DNA from: Streptomyces marianii
Lineage (GTDB): Bacteria > Actinomycetota > Actinomycetes > Streptomycetales > Streptomycetaceae
Direction: 5' to 3'
NCBI RefSeq assembly: GCF_005795905.1
Contig: NZ_VAWE01000001.1
Coordinates: 2,142,501 to 2,206,500, forward strand
DNA length: 64,000 bases
Position 1 is the first letter of the stretch. Each line of letters begins with the position of its first letter. Shown here in pieces: positions 28,199 through 36,739 of the stretch. The notes under the pieces are model-generated. The model saw nothing but the letters and a program-made list of their open reading frames with translations, made no database searches and was not told the origin of the DNA. Position numbers and translations under genes: made by a program.

Positions 28199-29434
28199 CT
28201 ACGCTCTCCTGCTGCGTACGCTCACCGCCACGACGACGCCGATGATGACGACGCCCGCGGCGGCACTGGCGACGATGGCCCAGAGCGGTAGGCCGCCCCC
28301 ATTGGACCCGGCCGCTGCCTCAGGCGCTTTGGACGGCGATTCCTGGGACGACTGGCCGTTGTCGCCTGCCCCCGTGCTCTCAGGAGAAGGGGAGGTCTGT
28401 GGTGCGGGTGACCGGCTCGACCGCGCGGCAAGCAGCGGGTTGACGTCTGGCGGGCCCGGGTCGCCCTTGCCCTCCAGGAGGACCTGGGCAGGGCGGATGG
28501 AGCCGTAGCCGATGTACTTGCTGGGGACGGGGCCGTTGTGGCCCGCGGTCTCCATCATCACGCGCAGGACCTGGTTGGCGGTCCAGTCGGGATGGGCGGA
28601 CCAGATGAGCGCGGCGGAGGCGGAAGCGACGGCGGTGGCCTGGCTGGTGCCGAAGGTCTCGCAGTAGGTGTTCTTGTCGCTGGAGCAGCGGCCGGGCATG
28701 TCGTCACCGGGTGCGGCGAGCGCCACGTAGTCACCGTAGTTGGAGAACTTGGTGACTTTGCCCTTGCTGTCGAGGGCTCCGACCGCGACAACGCCGGGGG
28801 CCGACGCCGGATAACTGTCGGTGTCCAGGCCGTCGTTACCTGAAGCGGCGAAGAGCAGGGCTCCCTTCTTAAGGGCGTAATCCACTGCCTCCTGCCATCG
28901 CGCGATCTCGGCGTCCTCCTGCCTGTAGCCGCCGAAGGACATGTTGATGATCCGGGCGCCGTTGTCGACGGCGTACCGGATGCCCTCGGTCGCGGCTGTC
29001 GCGCCGCCGACGTCCACGGCTGAGCCTGTCTTCACGGGCAGGATTGTTACGTTGGGTGCGAGGCCCTTGATTCCACCGTTCGCCCCGTTGCCCGCGATGG
29101 TGATGGCCATGTTGGTGCCGTGCCGATCGGTGTCCTTGTTGTCCACACGGCCGGGGCCCTCGCCGTAGAAGTTGCGGCCCGGCAGCACCTTGACGCCGTG
29201 GAGTTCAGACACCGTTGAATCAACGCCAGTATCCAGGACTCCGACTGTGATCCCCTTGCCCGTGGACACCTTCCACAGTTCGTCGGCCTTCATGGCGTCC
29301 AGGTACCACTGACGCGACCGCATGTCGTCGGCCTGGGCAGCGGGAGCTGCCACGGTCCAGGAAGCGACGACCGCCGTCAGGGCGCCGAGAAGACCGAAGG
29401 CGCGCGTACGGAAGGGTCGGGCAAGGGGGGACAT
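28199..29434 (-). CDS. mycP: Mycosin-type subtilisin-like protease (second MycP)
   Basis: A membrane-anchored S8 serine protease of the T7SS, 411 aa from the ATG at 29434 (GGAG upstream). An N-terminal signal segment lies at residues 12-34. The triad is Asp68 in GVLDTGVDS, His105 in RHGTNMA and Ser264 in FGTSQATAVA, with oxyanion Asn200. A Pro/Ser-rich linker and a C-terminal transmembrane segment (about 380-404) follow. It starts 11 bases after the PPE-like gene. The unusual FGTSQAT rather than GTSMAAP around the serine sets it apart from the other mycosin. Confidence 0.9.
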   Translation of the reverse strand: MSPLARPFRTRAFGLLGALTAVVASWTVAAPAAQADDMRSRQWYLDAMKADELWKVSTGKGITVGVLDTGVDSTVSELHGVKVLPGRNFYGEGPGRVDNKDTDRHGTNMAITIAGNGANGGIKGLAPNVTILPVKTGSAVDVGGATAATEGIRYAVDNGARIINMSFGGYRQEDAEIARWQEAVDYALKKGALLFAASGNDGLDTDSYPASAPGVVAVGALDSKGKVTKFSNYGDYVALAAPGDDMPGRCSSDKNTYCETFGTSQATAVASASAALIWSAHPDWTANQVLRVMMETAGHNGPVPSKYIGYGSIRPAQVLLEGKGDPGPPDVNPLLAARSSRSPAPQTSPSPESTGAGDNGQSSQESPSKAPEAAAGSNGGGLPLWAIVASAAAGVVIIGVVVAVSVRSRRA

Positions 29435-29445
29435 CGGTGGAGCTC

Positions 29446-30789
29446 CTAGTCGATGACGGGAGGAACGATCTTGCGCTGACCCATCGCCCACGTCTCTTCG
29501 TCCTCCGACAGGTAGTCGGGACGTGCGGCGGACGCCCTTCGATCTTCCTGGGACGAGGTGGTCGAGCCAGGCGGGCGGACCAGACCGGACCCGCCGGGAG
29601 TGAAAGCGCCACGCCCACTGATCCCGGACGCAGCAGAGGCACCGATGGTTCCACCGGGCTGGCTGGCCAGCCGACGGCCACCACCCGCACCAGTACCAAC
29701 ACCGGGTGCGCCCTGCATTCCGGCGCCGTACCCCGGCATCCCGGTCCCACGGCCGAACCCGGCGCGCTCCTCACCGACCACGGTTCCCATGGGGAGCCGA
29801 GGCCCGATGGAGCCGCTGGCCCGGCCCGACATCTGCTTCCCGCCGACGATGCCCTCACCGCCGCCGACGCGAGGCGGCAATGCGCCCAACGGACCGGTAC
29901 CGCGCGGTCCCCCGATGCCACCCGGAACGGACGGCGCGCGAGACGGGCCACCGCCGGTCTGCGGGCCCACCACCGGTGCGACGGGCGGAAGCAGCGGACC
30001 AGGCGGAGTGCTCGGCCCACCCGCCATCGGCGGCACTGTCGGGACCTGCTGCCCAGGGCGGACAGCCGGCTCCGGGGGGAGCGTGCCAACCGAGTCGAGG
30101 CTCGTACCAACAGAGGCCTCCGGCGCCGAAGGCGGTGCGGACGGACGGATACCCTGCTCCGTAGCATGCCCTCGACTGGTCGAGCTTGCCGAGACAGCCT
30201 CGGTCGTCGAGTACTGGGCTCCTCCGTAGGAGGCTGCGCCGGAAGAGTAGGTTGAGCCCGCACCAACCCCTGTGCCGTACGCGCGCTCCCCGGAGCGCTG
30301 CGCCTCGAGCGGCTTGAACTCCGGCTCCGGCTCCGCCGCGATCCGGTCCTGCGTCGTCTGGTAGTACGACGACAGTCGCTCCAGCTGATGGATCGCCTCC
30401 TGGAGCTTCGGGCCCGTCTCCGCCTCGATACGGGCCTCTTCCTTCTCCGGGTCCGCGAAGCACATGCCGGCCGGCTTCGGGACGGCCTGCTTCGCCTCGC
30501 TCAGTGCCTGGCCCGCGCGCTGCATCTCGCTGGCCACGACCTGGGTGAAGTCGCCCAGCCTCAGGGTCTCGGAGACCATGTCGGCGCCCCAGACACGGAA
30601 GGCGTCACCGCCCTCGCCCTGCCACTTCACGTTGTCGATGTAGAGGCGCAGATCCGTGGCGATGTTGATGATCTCCGGCACTGCCGCTTCCAAGGCGTCG
30701 CCCACCGCGGTGAGTTCGCCCGGCTTGGCGGAGGCGATCATCGCGTACAGAGCGTCCAGGGACTTGCCCTCGAACTCGCTTCCTGCCAT
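29446..30789 (-). CDS. PPE-like long WXG protein, probable ESX substrate
   Basis: A 447-aa protein. The first 160 residues are helical with W54-Q-G in NVKWQGEGGDAFRVWG, a WXG-type turn, and a further long helix, so it resembles a PPE or large WXG fold. From about residue 175 it turns into a low-complexity Pro/Gly/Ser-rich region, ending in a charged motif RPDYLSEDEETWAMGQRK. Such tails lead automated pipelines to mislabel the family as translation factors. It lies between the small partner gene (17 bases upstream) and the second mycosin (11 bases downstream). Confidence 0.8.
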   Translation of the reverse strand: MAGSEFEGKSLDALYAMIASAKPGELTAVGDALEAAVPEIINIATDLRLYIDNVKWQGEGGDAFRVWGADMVSETLRLGDFTQVVASEMQRAGQALSEAKQAVPKPAGMCFADPEKEEARIEAETGPKLQEAIHQLERLSSYYQTTQDRIAAEPEPEFKPLEAQRSGERAYGTGVGAGSTYSSGAASYGGAQYSTTEAVSASSTSRGHATEQGIRPSAPPSAPEASVGTSLDSVGTLPPEPAVRPGQQVPTVPPMAGGPSTPPGPLLPPVAPVVGPQTGGGPSRAPSVPGGIGGPRGTGPLGALPPRVGGGEGIVGGKQMSGRASGSIGPRLPMGTVVGEERAGFGRGTGMPGYGAGMQGAPGVGTGAGGGRRLASQPGGTIGASAASGISGRGAFTPGGSGLVRPPGSTTSSQEDRRASAARPDYLSEDEETWAMGQRKIVPPVID

Positions 30790-30806
30790 GTGTTCCTACT
30801 CCCCCG

Positions 30807-31256
30807 TCAGCTGAATCCGCCGGAATCGCCGGTGTCGGCGGGCTGCTTCGGCTTGGCCGCGTCCTTGCCCGCACCGTCCTGAGCGGTGTCAGGCTTGTAG
30901 AAGTCCTCGGTCCGCTTCTGGATCTCCGCGAAGCGGTCCCTTTCTTCCTGGTCGACGCCCGCGTAGCCCTTCTCGGCGATCTCGACGCGGATGCCCAGCG
31001 CCTCGATCGTCTCGCCGAACGTCCGCGACAGGCCCTCCAGGCGGGCGCGTACCTTCTCGTACGCGGCGTGGAGGTCCGTGGCCGCGCTGAAGCCCGTGCC
31101 GTAGGAGTCCGTGGTGACCTTCTGCTCACCGATCTTCTTGTGCTCCGCCGGCGACTCCGCCAGGGAGGTCAGAAGTTCGTCCATGCGGTTCCGGAACGTC
31201 TGGAGAGTTACCCCCTTGACATCCAGACCTTTGCCGCCCCCGATCGGCGCTTCCAC
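30807..31256 (-). CDS. ESX-locus small soluble protein, unknown function
   Basis: A 149-aa, largely helical and charged protein (LQTFRNRMDELLTSLAESPAEHKKI, then DLHAAYEKVRARLEGLSRTFGETIEALG), with no signal or transmembrane segment and a Lys/Asp-rich tail. GTG start with GGGGGAAC upstream. The coiled-coil-like helices and its position just before the PPE-like gene suggest a helical partner or chaperone of that protein, comparable in position to a PE or EspG, but no family match is recognised. Confidence 0.75.
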   Translation of the reverse strand: MEAPIGGGKGLDVKGVTLQTFRNRMDELLTSLAESPAEHKKIGEQKVTTDSYGTGFSAATDLHAAYEKVRARLEGLSRTFGETIEALGIRVEIAEKGYAGVDQEERDRFAEIQKRTEDFYKPDTAQDGAGKDAAKPKQPADTGDSGGFS

Positions 31257-31354
31257 CTCAGTTCCCCCTCGTCACACTCGCGAATCCGACCACCACTCTA
31301 GTCAATACCGCCTCACGACCCAACACGAGTTACGGGTCCGTCGTGAGAGCCAAC

Positions 31355-32623
31355 TCACTTGGCCTGCACATACCTTCGGCGTCTGCGGCCGGTGTCCCGG
31401 ACCACGATCGCCGTGCCCGCCACCACCGCGACCAGGACCCCGGCGACGCCCAGGGCGTACGTCGCGAGGCGTTCGTCGCGTTCCTGCGGGGTTTCCGTCA
31501 TCGCCAGGTGCGCCGGTTCCGGCGCCGGGGGTTTGGGCGGGCCCGGGTCCGGGGTGGGTGCCTCGATGGGGCCGGCGGCTCCGTCCAGAGCTCGCACCGG
31601 GTCGACCACGCCCCAACCGACGTAGTTGTCACGGCCGTTGATGGAGCGCTCCGCCGTCTGCTCGATCTGCGCGACGACCTGGTGCGCCTTCCACTTCGGG
31701 TACTTCGCGCGCAGCAGCGCCGCGACGCCCGCGACGTACGGGGCCGAGAAGCTGGTGCCGTTGTCGACGCACTGCCCGCCGCCCGGAACGGTGGAGACGA
31801 TGTCGACACCCGGTGCCGCGACCCCCACAAAGTCGCCGGCCTGCGAGAACGGGGCGCGTTCGTTGTTCCGGTCGGACGAGGCGACGGCGAGCACGCCGTC
31901 GAAGGCGGCCGGGTAGGTCTTCTTGAGTTCGCCCTTGATGCCGTCGTTGCCGGCCGAGGCGACCACGACGATGTCGTTCCCGATGGCACGCGCCACCGCC
32001 CTGCCCAGGTCCGACTGCGCAGTCAGCGGCTGCGTCGTGTCCTGGGAGATGTTGATGACGTCGGCTTCCTCGGCGATGGCGTGGTCGATGGCCTGCGCCA
32101 TCGTGTTGGACTTGCCGCTGTTCCTCTCATCGTTCTGGCGGATCGGGATGATCGTGGCCTCGGGGGCGAGCCCGACGAAGCCGGTGCCGTTGCGAGGGCG
32201 GGCCGCGATGATGCCGGCGACCTTGGTGCCGTGGCCGACGTCGTCGACCGTGCCGTCGGTCTTCCCGCGCCCGGCGTCCCGGGAGTCCTTGTCGGGCTTC
32301 AGGAAGTCCTTACCGGCCGACGCGTCAACAGCCTGCTTGAGCTGCGGATTGACATCGTCGACGCCGGTGTCGATAACGGCGACCCTCACCCCCTTGCCCT
32401 TGGTGTCCTGCCACAGTTCGTCCAGGAGTACCCGTTGGAGCGGCCAGGGAGTGTCGGCGATCTGCTTCCTCATCGGGAAGGTGCACTCGCCGTTGCCGTT
32501 CAGCGCCGTTTCGGCGCCGACGGGGGGTTCGGCCGCGTGGGCGGCCGACGGCGGGGCGATCAGACCGGTGAGGGCGGCGGCCAGCAGGGCGGTCGTCCGG
32601 TACGTCACTGGCGCGCCCCTCAC
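31355..32623 (-). CDS. mycP: Mycosin-type subtilisin-like protease (first MycP)
   Basis: A 422-aa T7SS serine protease. It has an N-terminal signal peptide to about residue 30 (AHA|AEPP), the triad Asp85 in AVIDTGVDD, His131 in GHGTKVAG and Ser291 in NGTSFSAPYVAG, and a C-terminal transmembrane helix followed by an RRRRR tail. The GTG start overlaps the eccB stop (GTGA), so the two are translated together, as in many ESX loci. A second in-frame GTG at 32608 is also possible. Two mycosins in one locus is a point of interest. Confidence 0.92.
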   Translation of the reverse strand: MRGAPVTYRTTALLAAALTGLIAPPSAAHAAEPPVGAETALNGNGECTFPMRKQIADTPWPLQRVLLDELWQDTKGKGVRVAVIDTGVDDVNPQLKQAVDASAGKDFLKPDKDSRDAGRGKTDGTVDDVGHGTKVAGIIAARPRNGTGFVGLAPEATIIPIRQNDERNSGKSNTMAQAIDHAIAEEADVINISQDTTQPLTAQSDLGRAVARAIGNDIVVVASAGNDGIKGELKKTYPAAFDGVLAVASSDRNNERAPFSQAGDFVGVAAPGVDIVSTVPGGGQCVDNGTSFSAPYVAGVAALLRAKYPKWKAHQVVAQIEQTAERSINGRDNYVGWGVVDPVRALDGAAGPIEAPTPDPGPPKPPAPEPAHLAMTETPQERDERLATYALGVAGVLVAVVAGTAIVVRDTGRRRRRYVQAK

Positions 32624-34167
32624 GAACCCTGCGGCTGACGGGCGCTGTTGGTGTCCAACCGCGGCCCCTTGGACAGGAACTCCGACCAGTTGATCGGTAC
32701 GAGAGCGGGCGTGACCTTCTCGTAGCCGAGGCGGACCTGTGCCTGGCTGGGCTCGGGCCGGCCGTCCTGCTGCTTCTGCTGTTCGCCGGTGCCGATGCCG
32801 GAGCGGTCCGCGTCGCTGTCCCCGTTCGCCTGGACCGCGTACCGCAGGCCTGTGTCCGTTACCAGGAAGAGCGAGCCGTCGGGAGCGGTCTGCTTGCCCT
32901 GTACCTGGGTGTAGAGCAGGCCGCTGCCGGGGGTGACGTAGGTGCTCGTGCCGCTGGCGGTGATCTCCGCCGGGTACGCGGTACCGGCCCAGGTCGACAG
33001 GCTTGTACGTCCCTTGTCGTCAACCTTGCGCAGGACGCTGCAGACCGTGTCCCTGGCGCTGCCGCCGCCCGTGGAGTTGACCTGCTCGGCCCGCTTCGAC
33101 GGCCAGCGGTACGTTGCGCCGAAGGTCTCCGACTCGGGTTCGAACGACGCCGCGTCCACAGTGGCGGCCTTGCCGTCCATGTCGAGGTCGTCGGTCTGCG
33201 GGGAGTTGATGAGCAGCCAGGCCGTGAAGTCGGAGACCGGCTGGACCTTTCCGGGCAGCACGACATAGTACTGCGGCCCGGAGCCGGTCTGCGCCCGCAG
33301 GACCATGCCGACCCGGTCCTCTCTCTCGTCGAGTCCGCCACCGATTCCCGCGCTCGTGCCGACGGTGCCTCGGATCTCCGGGAAGTCGACCGGGCTGCCC
33401 TCGTGCAGTGTGGCCAGCCAGTCGTCTGTGACTACCTGCGGCTGCTTGCTGCCGACCAGGGCACGGGTGAGGACGGCGGCGTCAGAACCCTTCGCACGCA
33501 CCGGGTACTTGGTGCCGCCCGCGTCCACCAGATAGCGGGCGTCGTTACTGCCCTGCACGTAGAGCACCTGACCACCGGTCAGCTTCTCTCTGCCCTCCGT
33601 CCGGGACATGTCGCGTTCGGCGAGGACGAACGTGGCCTTCTGCACGTTCGCCCCCTTGCCTCCGCCCGGCTGTTCACAGACGGCCCAGCGCTTGGGCTTC
33701 GCCGCCTCCTTGTCGCTGGGCAGCCGGTCGGGGGCGTACGGAATACCGAGGATGGGCCCGCGCGGCGGATCGCCCGCATCGAGGATGTCGTCGCTGACCT
33801 GGATCACGGCGAACTGCTGCGGCGTGAGCAGCAGTCGTGCGGAGGCCAGATTGAGCACCGGGTGCAGCAGGGGCTTCCTGTCCTTGCCCTTGCCGGTGGT
33901 CAGCACCACGTAGCGGGTGGTGGACTCCTTGCCGACGATGACCTTGGTGCCGGGCCGGTCCCAGTCCTTGGGGGCTTTCGGCTTGAACATGCCCCAGGCA
34001 CCGAAGCCGGCCAGGACCAGTGCTCCGACCATGAGACCCGGAACAACGGCACGCAGCGGGCGCGGCGCCCCCTCTTCGGTGCCTGTGGGCGAGGGTTGGA
34101 GGAATGCGGCCACCGTGCGCTTCTTCGCAAAGGTGTATGCGTTGAGCTCATCCCGCCGTGATGCCAT
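32620..34167 (-). CDS. eccB: Type VII secretion membrane protein EccB
   Basis: ESX core component. It is 515 aa with a short cytoplasmic head MASRRDELNAYTFAKKRTVAAFL (conserved RRDEL-type start), one transmembrane segment at about residues 40-62, and a large extracytoplasmic domain. That domain has repeated R1-R6-type beta segments (LTPQQFAVIQVSDDIL, GGQVLYVQGSNDARYLVD, LRYAV). Terminal Cys residues are present (C169, C387-region). It is divergent from eccE with 190 bases between. It overlaps mycP by four bases. Confidence 0.93.
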   Translation of the reverse strand: MASRRDELNAYTFAKKRTVAAFLQPSPTGTEEGAPRPLRAVVPGLMVGALVLAGFGAWGMFKPKAPKDWDRPGTKVIVGKESTTRYVVLTTGKGKDRKPLLHPVLNLASARLLLTPQQFAVIQVSDDILDAGDPPRGPILGIPYAPDRLPSDKEAAKPKRWAVCEQPGGGKGANVQKATFVLAERDMSRTEGREKLTGGQVLYVQGSNDARYLVDAGGTKYPVRAKGSDAAVLTRALVGSKQPQVVTDDWLATLHEGSPVDFPEIRGTVGTSAGIGGGLDEREDRVGMVLRAQTGSGPQYYVVLPGKVQPVSDFTAWLLINSPQTDDLDMDGKAATVDAASFEPESETFGATYRWPSKRAEQVNSTGGGSARDTVCSVLRKVDDKGRTSLSTWAGTAYPAEITASGTSTYVTPGSGLLYTQVQGKQTAPDGSLFLVTDTGLRYAVQANGDSDADRSGIGTGEQQKQQDGRPEPSQAQVRLGYEKVTPALVPINWSEFLSKGPRLDTNSARQPQGS

Positions 34168-34357
34168 GAGTCCCCATTGATCGAAACAGCCGCGGTCTCC
34201 GGCGCCCCGGTGGTGTGACGTTCCCCCCGGGCCAGTTGTCGGACCGACCCCCTACTATGCCTGTTGATCGAGAGCGCCCGGCAGGCGGGTAGGGTGATGC
34301 GGCCGCCAAAGCTCCGGCAGGCCAGGGCGATCGGGACGAACTGGGGGTTTCTCCATC

Positions 34358-35695
34358 ATGGCTTCCACGACGCGCAGGCGGGCGGCCTCCGCCGCGCGGT
34401 CCTCCGCGCCTGCCGCAGCTGCGGCGCCCGGCTCCTCGTCGGCGCATTCGGTGCCGCAGGCGACTGTGGCGCCACGCCTGAAGGCACGTCAGGGTCGCGC
34501 CGGTTCGTTCCGGTTGCAACAGCTTGTGTTGATCGAGTGCGCCGCCTCGGTCCTCCTCGTCGCCTGGGTGCTCGAGCCGCTCTTGCTCGTACCCGCGGGG
34601 GCGGTGGCCGCGTTGCTGGTGCTGCTGGCAGTGGCCCGCAGGCACCACCGCTCGCTGCCCGAGTGGTTGTCCACCGTGCTCGCACTGCGTGCGCGGTCCC
34701 GCAGAGCGGCTTCGCTGGTTCTCCGGCCGGACACGGAGCCCGGACTCGCGCCTGCCGTCGAGTGCGACCCGGCCCTGCGGACGTACTCGTACAGCGACCG
34801 CGACCGGCGCCCGGTGGGGATGGTGGGCGACGGAACGTTCCTCACGGCACTGCTGCAGGTGGAACCGGAGGGAACAGCGTTTCGCCCGGACCGCGCCGCG
34901 CGTCCCCTGCCCGTGGGTCTCGTTCGGGATGTGATGGACGTCGACGGCATCCGGTTGGAGTCCGCGCAGATAGTTCAGCACACGCAGCCGGCACCGGCGC
35001 CGCATCTGCCGCCGCAGTCGGTGGCTGCTCGGAACTACACGCCGTTGCAGGCGCAGACGGGTTCGCCGGGAGTGCGGATCACCTGGATCGCGCTCAAGCT
35101 CGATCCTGAGCTGTGCCCGGAGGCCGTTGCCGCGCGCGGTGGAGGCCTGCGGGGAGCCCAGAAGTGTGTGGTACGGGCGGCGGACCAGTTGGCGAGCCGG
35201 CTGACCGGTGCGGGATTCGGCGCAACGGTGTTGACCGAGCAGGAACTCACCTCCGCGATCGCGACGTCCACGTGTGCCAACCCGATGGCGACTGCACAGG
35301 CGAGCCGCGCGGACGTGCCCGGGCGACGCACCCATGAGACTTCGCGTATTTGGCGCGTCGACGACCGCAAGCACACGACGTACTGGGTGGGCCGCTGGCC
35401 CCAGCTGGGCGGGCGCGGATCGGCTGGCGGCGCGTCGATGCCACAGCTCGTCGCGCTGCTCACCTCGCTGCCCGCGCTCGCCACGACGTTCAGTCTCACG
35501 CTCGGGCGTGGTGACCGGCAGGAGGTGACGGTCACCGGGCATGTCCGCATCACCGGACGCAGCGACGAGGAGTTGGTGAGCTCCCGTCATGCCCTGGAGC
35601 GTGCGGCGCGCGGCGTGAAGACCGGACTGGTCCGGCTCGACCACGAGCAGCTGCCGGGGATGCTCGCCACGCTGCCGCTCGGAGGTGCGCGCTGA
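34358..35695 (+). CDS. eccE: Type VII secretion protein EccE
   Basis: A 445-aa ESX core protein. A Ser/Ala/Pro-rich head precedes two transmembrane segments at about residues 52-90 (LVLIECAASVLLVAWVLEPLL, then ALLVLLAVARRHH). The soluble C-terminal domain carries TYWVGRWPQLGG and LSTLTL-type EccE strands. It stops at 35695, one base into the start of the next gene (TGATG). Streptomyces EccE proteins are variable in sequence, so the call rests on topology and position beside eccB. Confidence 0.88.
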   Translation: MASTTRRRAASAARSSAPAAAAAPGSSSAHSVPQATVAPRLKARQGRAGSFRLQQLVLIECAASVLLVAWVLEPLLLVPAGAVAALLVLLAVARRHHRSLPEWLSTVLALRARSRRAASLVLRPDTEPGLAPAVECDPALRTYSYSDRDRRPVGMVGDGTFLTALLQVEPEGTAFRPDRAARPLPVGLVRDVMDVDGIRLESAQIVQHTQPAPAPHLPPQSVAARNYTPLQAQTGSPGVRITWIALKLDPELCPEAVAARGGGLRGAQKCVVRAADQLASRLTGAGFGATVLTEQELTSAIATSTCANPMATAQASRADVPGRRTHETSRIWRVDDRKHTTYWVGRWPQLGGRGSAGGASMPQLVALLTSLPALATTFSLTLGRGDRQEVTVTGHVRITGRSDEELVSSRHALERAARGVKTGLVRLDHEQLPGMLATLPLGGAR

Positions 35696-36477
35696 TGTCC
35701 GCGTTTTCCGTTCCATCTCAGTCTTCCTCCGTTTCGGCCGGGCAGTCCACCCGGGGGCCGCAGGCGCGCGGCGGCAAGCTGCGGACCGGGTTCGGTCTCA
35801 TCGGTCCACGGCGTAACCGTCACGCAGTCCCGCTGGATCAACTGGAGGCCCTGGCCCTGCCGGTCGGTGACGACGGCATGGTGATCGGCGTGGACGCCGG
35901 AGGTCGCCCCGCGGTACTCGGCATCAACCGCCCGACGCCGTACGACATCACGCTGATCGGCGGGTTGTGGACAGCCCAGGTACTGGCGTTGCGTGCGGCC
36001 GCAACCGGTGCGCGCATCGCCGTGGAGACCGGTCGCGCGGCTGCCTGGACGGGCCTTGCGCAGGCGGCGGGCAGCGGGCAGCCGTGCATCACTCTGCACG
36101 ATGTGGGCAGGGTGCCGCCGCAGGGGCCCTATGCCGGCAGCCCGGTGGTCGTCGTGCGTGACTGCGGGATGCGACCCCCCCGTGGCCGAGTGGCCTCCGC
36201 TCCCTGGCAGTCGGTCGTGACACTGCTTCCCTATCTCAGCCCTGTTGCTCCGCGGCTGCTGGAGAAGTCGGGACTGATCGGCATTCAGCGAGTGTCTCCG
36301 GACGAAGCCGCGCAACTCGCTCGCATCATGAACTTGCCGCACGCGGAGGCCGAAGCGCTCTCCACACTCGCCGACGGCGTGACCCTTTGGTGCACGGGAG
36401 GGGACCGGCAGTTCGTCATGACGACGGCTACGGACGCCGAGACCGGACTGCTGGGCAGCGCACGCCGTATGGACTGA
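35695..36477 (+). CDS. ESX-associated conserved protein, unknown function
   Basis: A 260-aa soluble protein directly coupled to eccE by a TGATG overlap. The N-terminal segment [24 protein letters not shown] leads into a domain with [33 protein letters not shown] that looks like a truncated nucleotide-binding fold lacking a P-loop. I do not recognise it beyond its steady place next to eccE in Streptomyces loci as I remember them. It may be an accessory subunit of the secretion complex. Confidence 0.7.
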   Translation: MSAFSVPSQSSSVSAGQSTRGPQARGGKLRTGFGLIGPRRNRHAVPLDQLEALALPVGDDGMVIGVDAGGRPAVLGINRPTPYDITLIGGLWTAQVLALRAAATGARIAVETGRAAAWTGLAQAAGSGQPCITLHDVGRVPPQGPYAGSPVVVVRDCGMRPPRGRVASAPWQSVVTLLPYLSPVAPRLLEKSGLIGIQRVSPDEAAQLARIMNLPHAEAEALSTLADGVTLWCTGGDRQFVMTTATDAETGLLGSARRMD

Positions 36478-36739
36478 CGCGTTCGCGGGAGGATGCCCCG
36501 TTCGGCCCTCGCGCTCGGGTGTACCCATGTCACGCGTGGGTGAGTCGTCACGTGCGGGACTGTCGCCCAGGGCGGTCCGGCCTGCCGTACCGTCGGTGTT
36601 GGCGATTAGGGTGGGTCAGGGCGCAGCAAGAACCTGCGGACAGGTGCGCGGCGTCGTACGGGTAGAGCCGGGCGGACCGACACGGTCACGGTCGCCCCCA
36701 CCCACCACGGCACGAGGGTGCTCGACCACAGGAGGCAAA

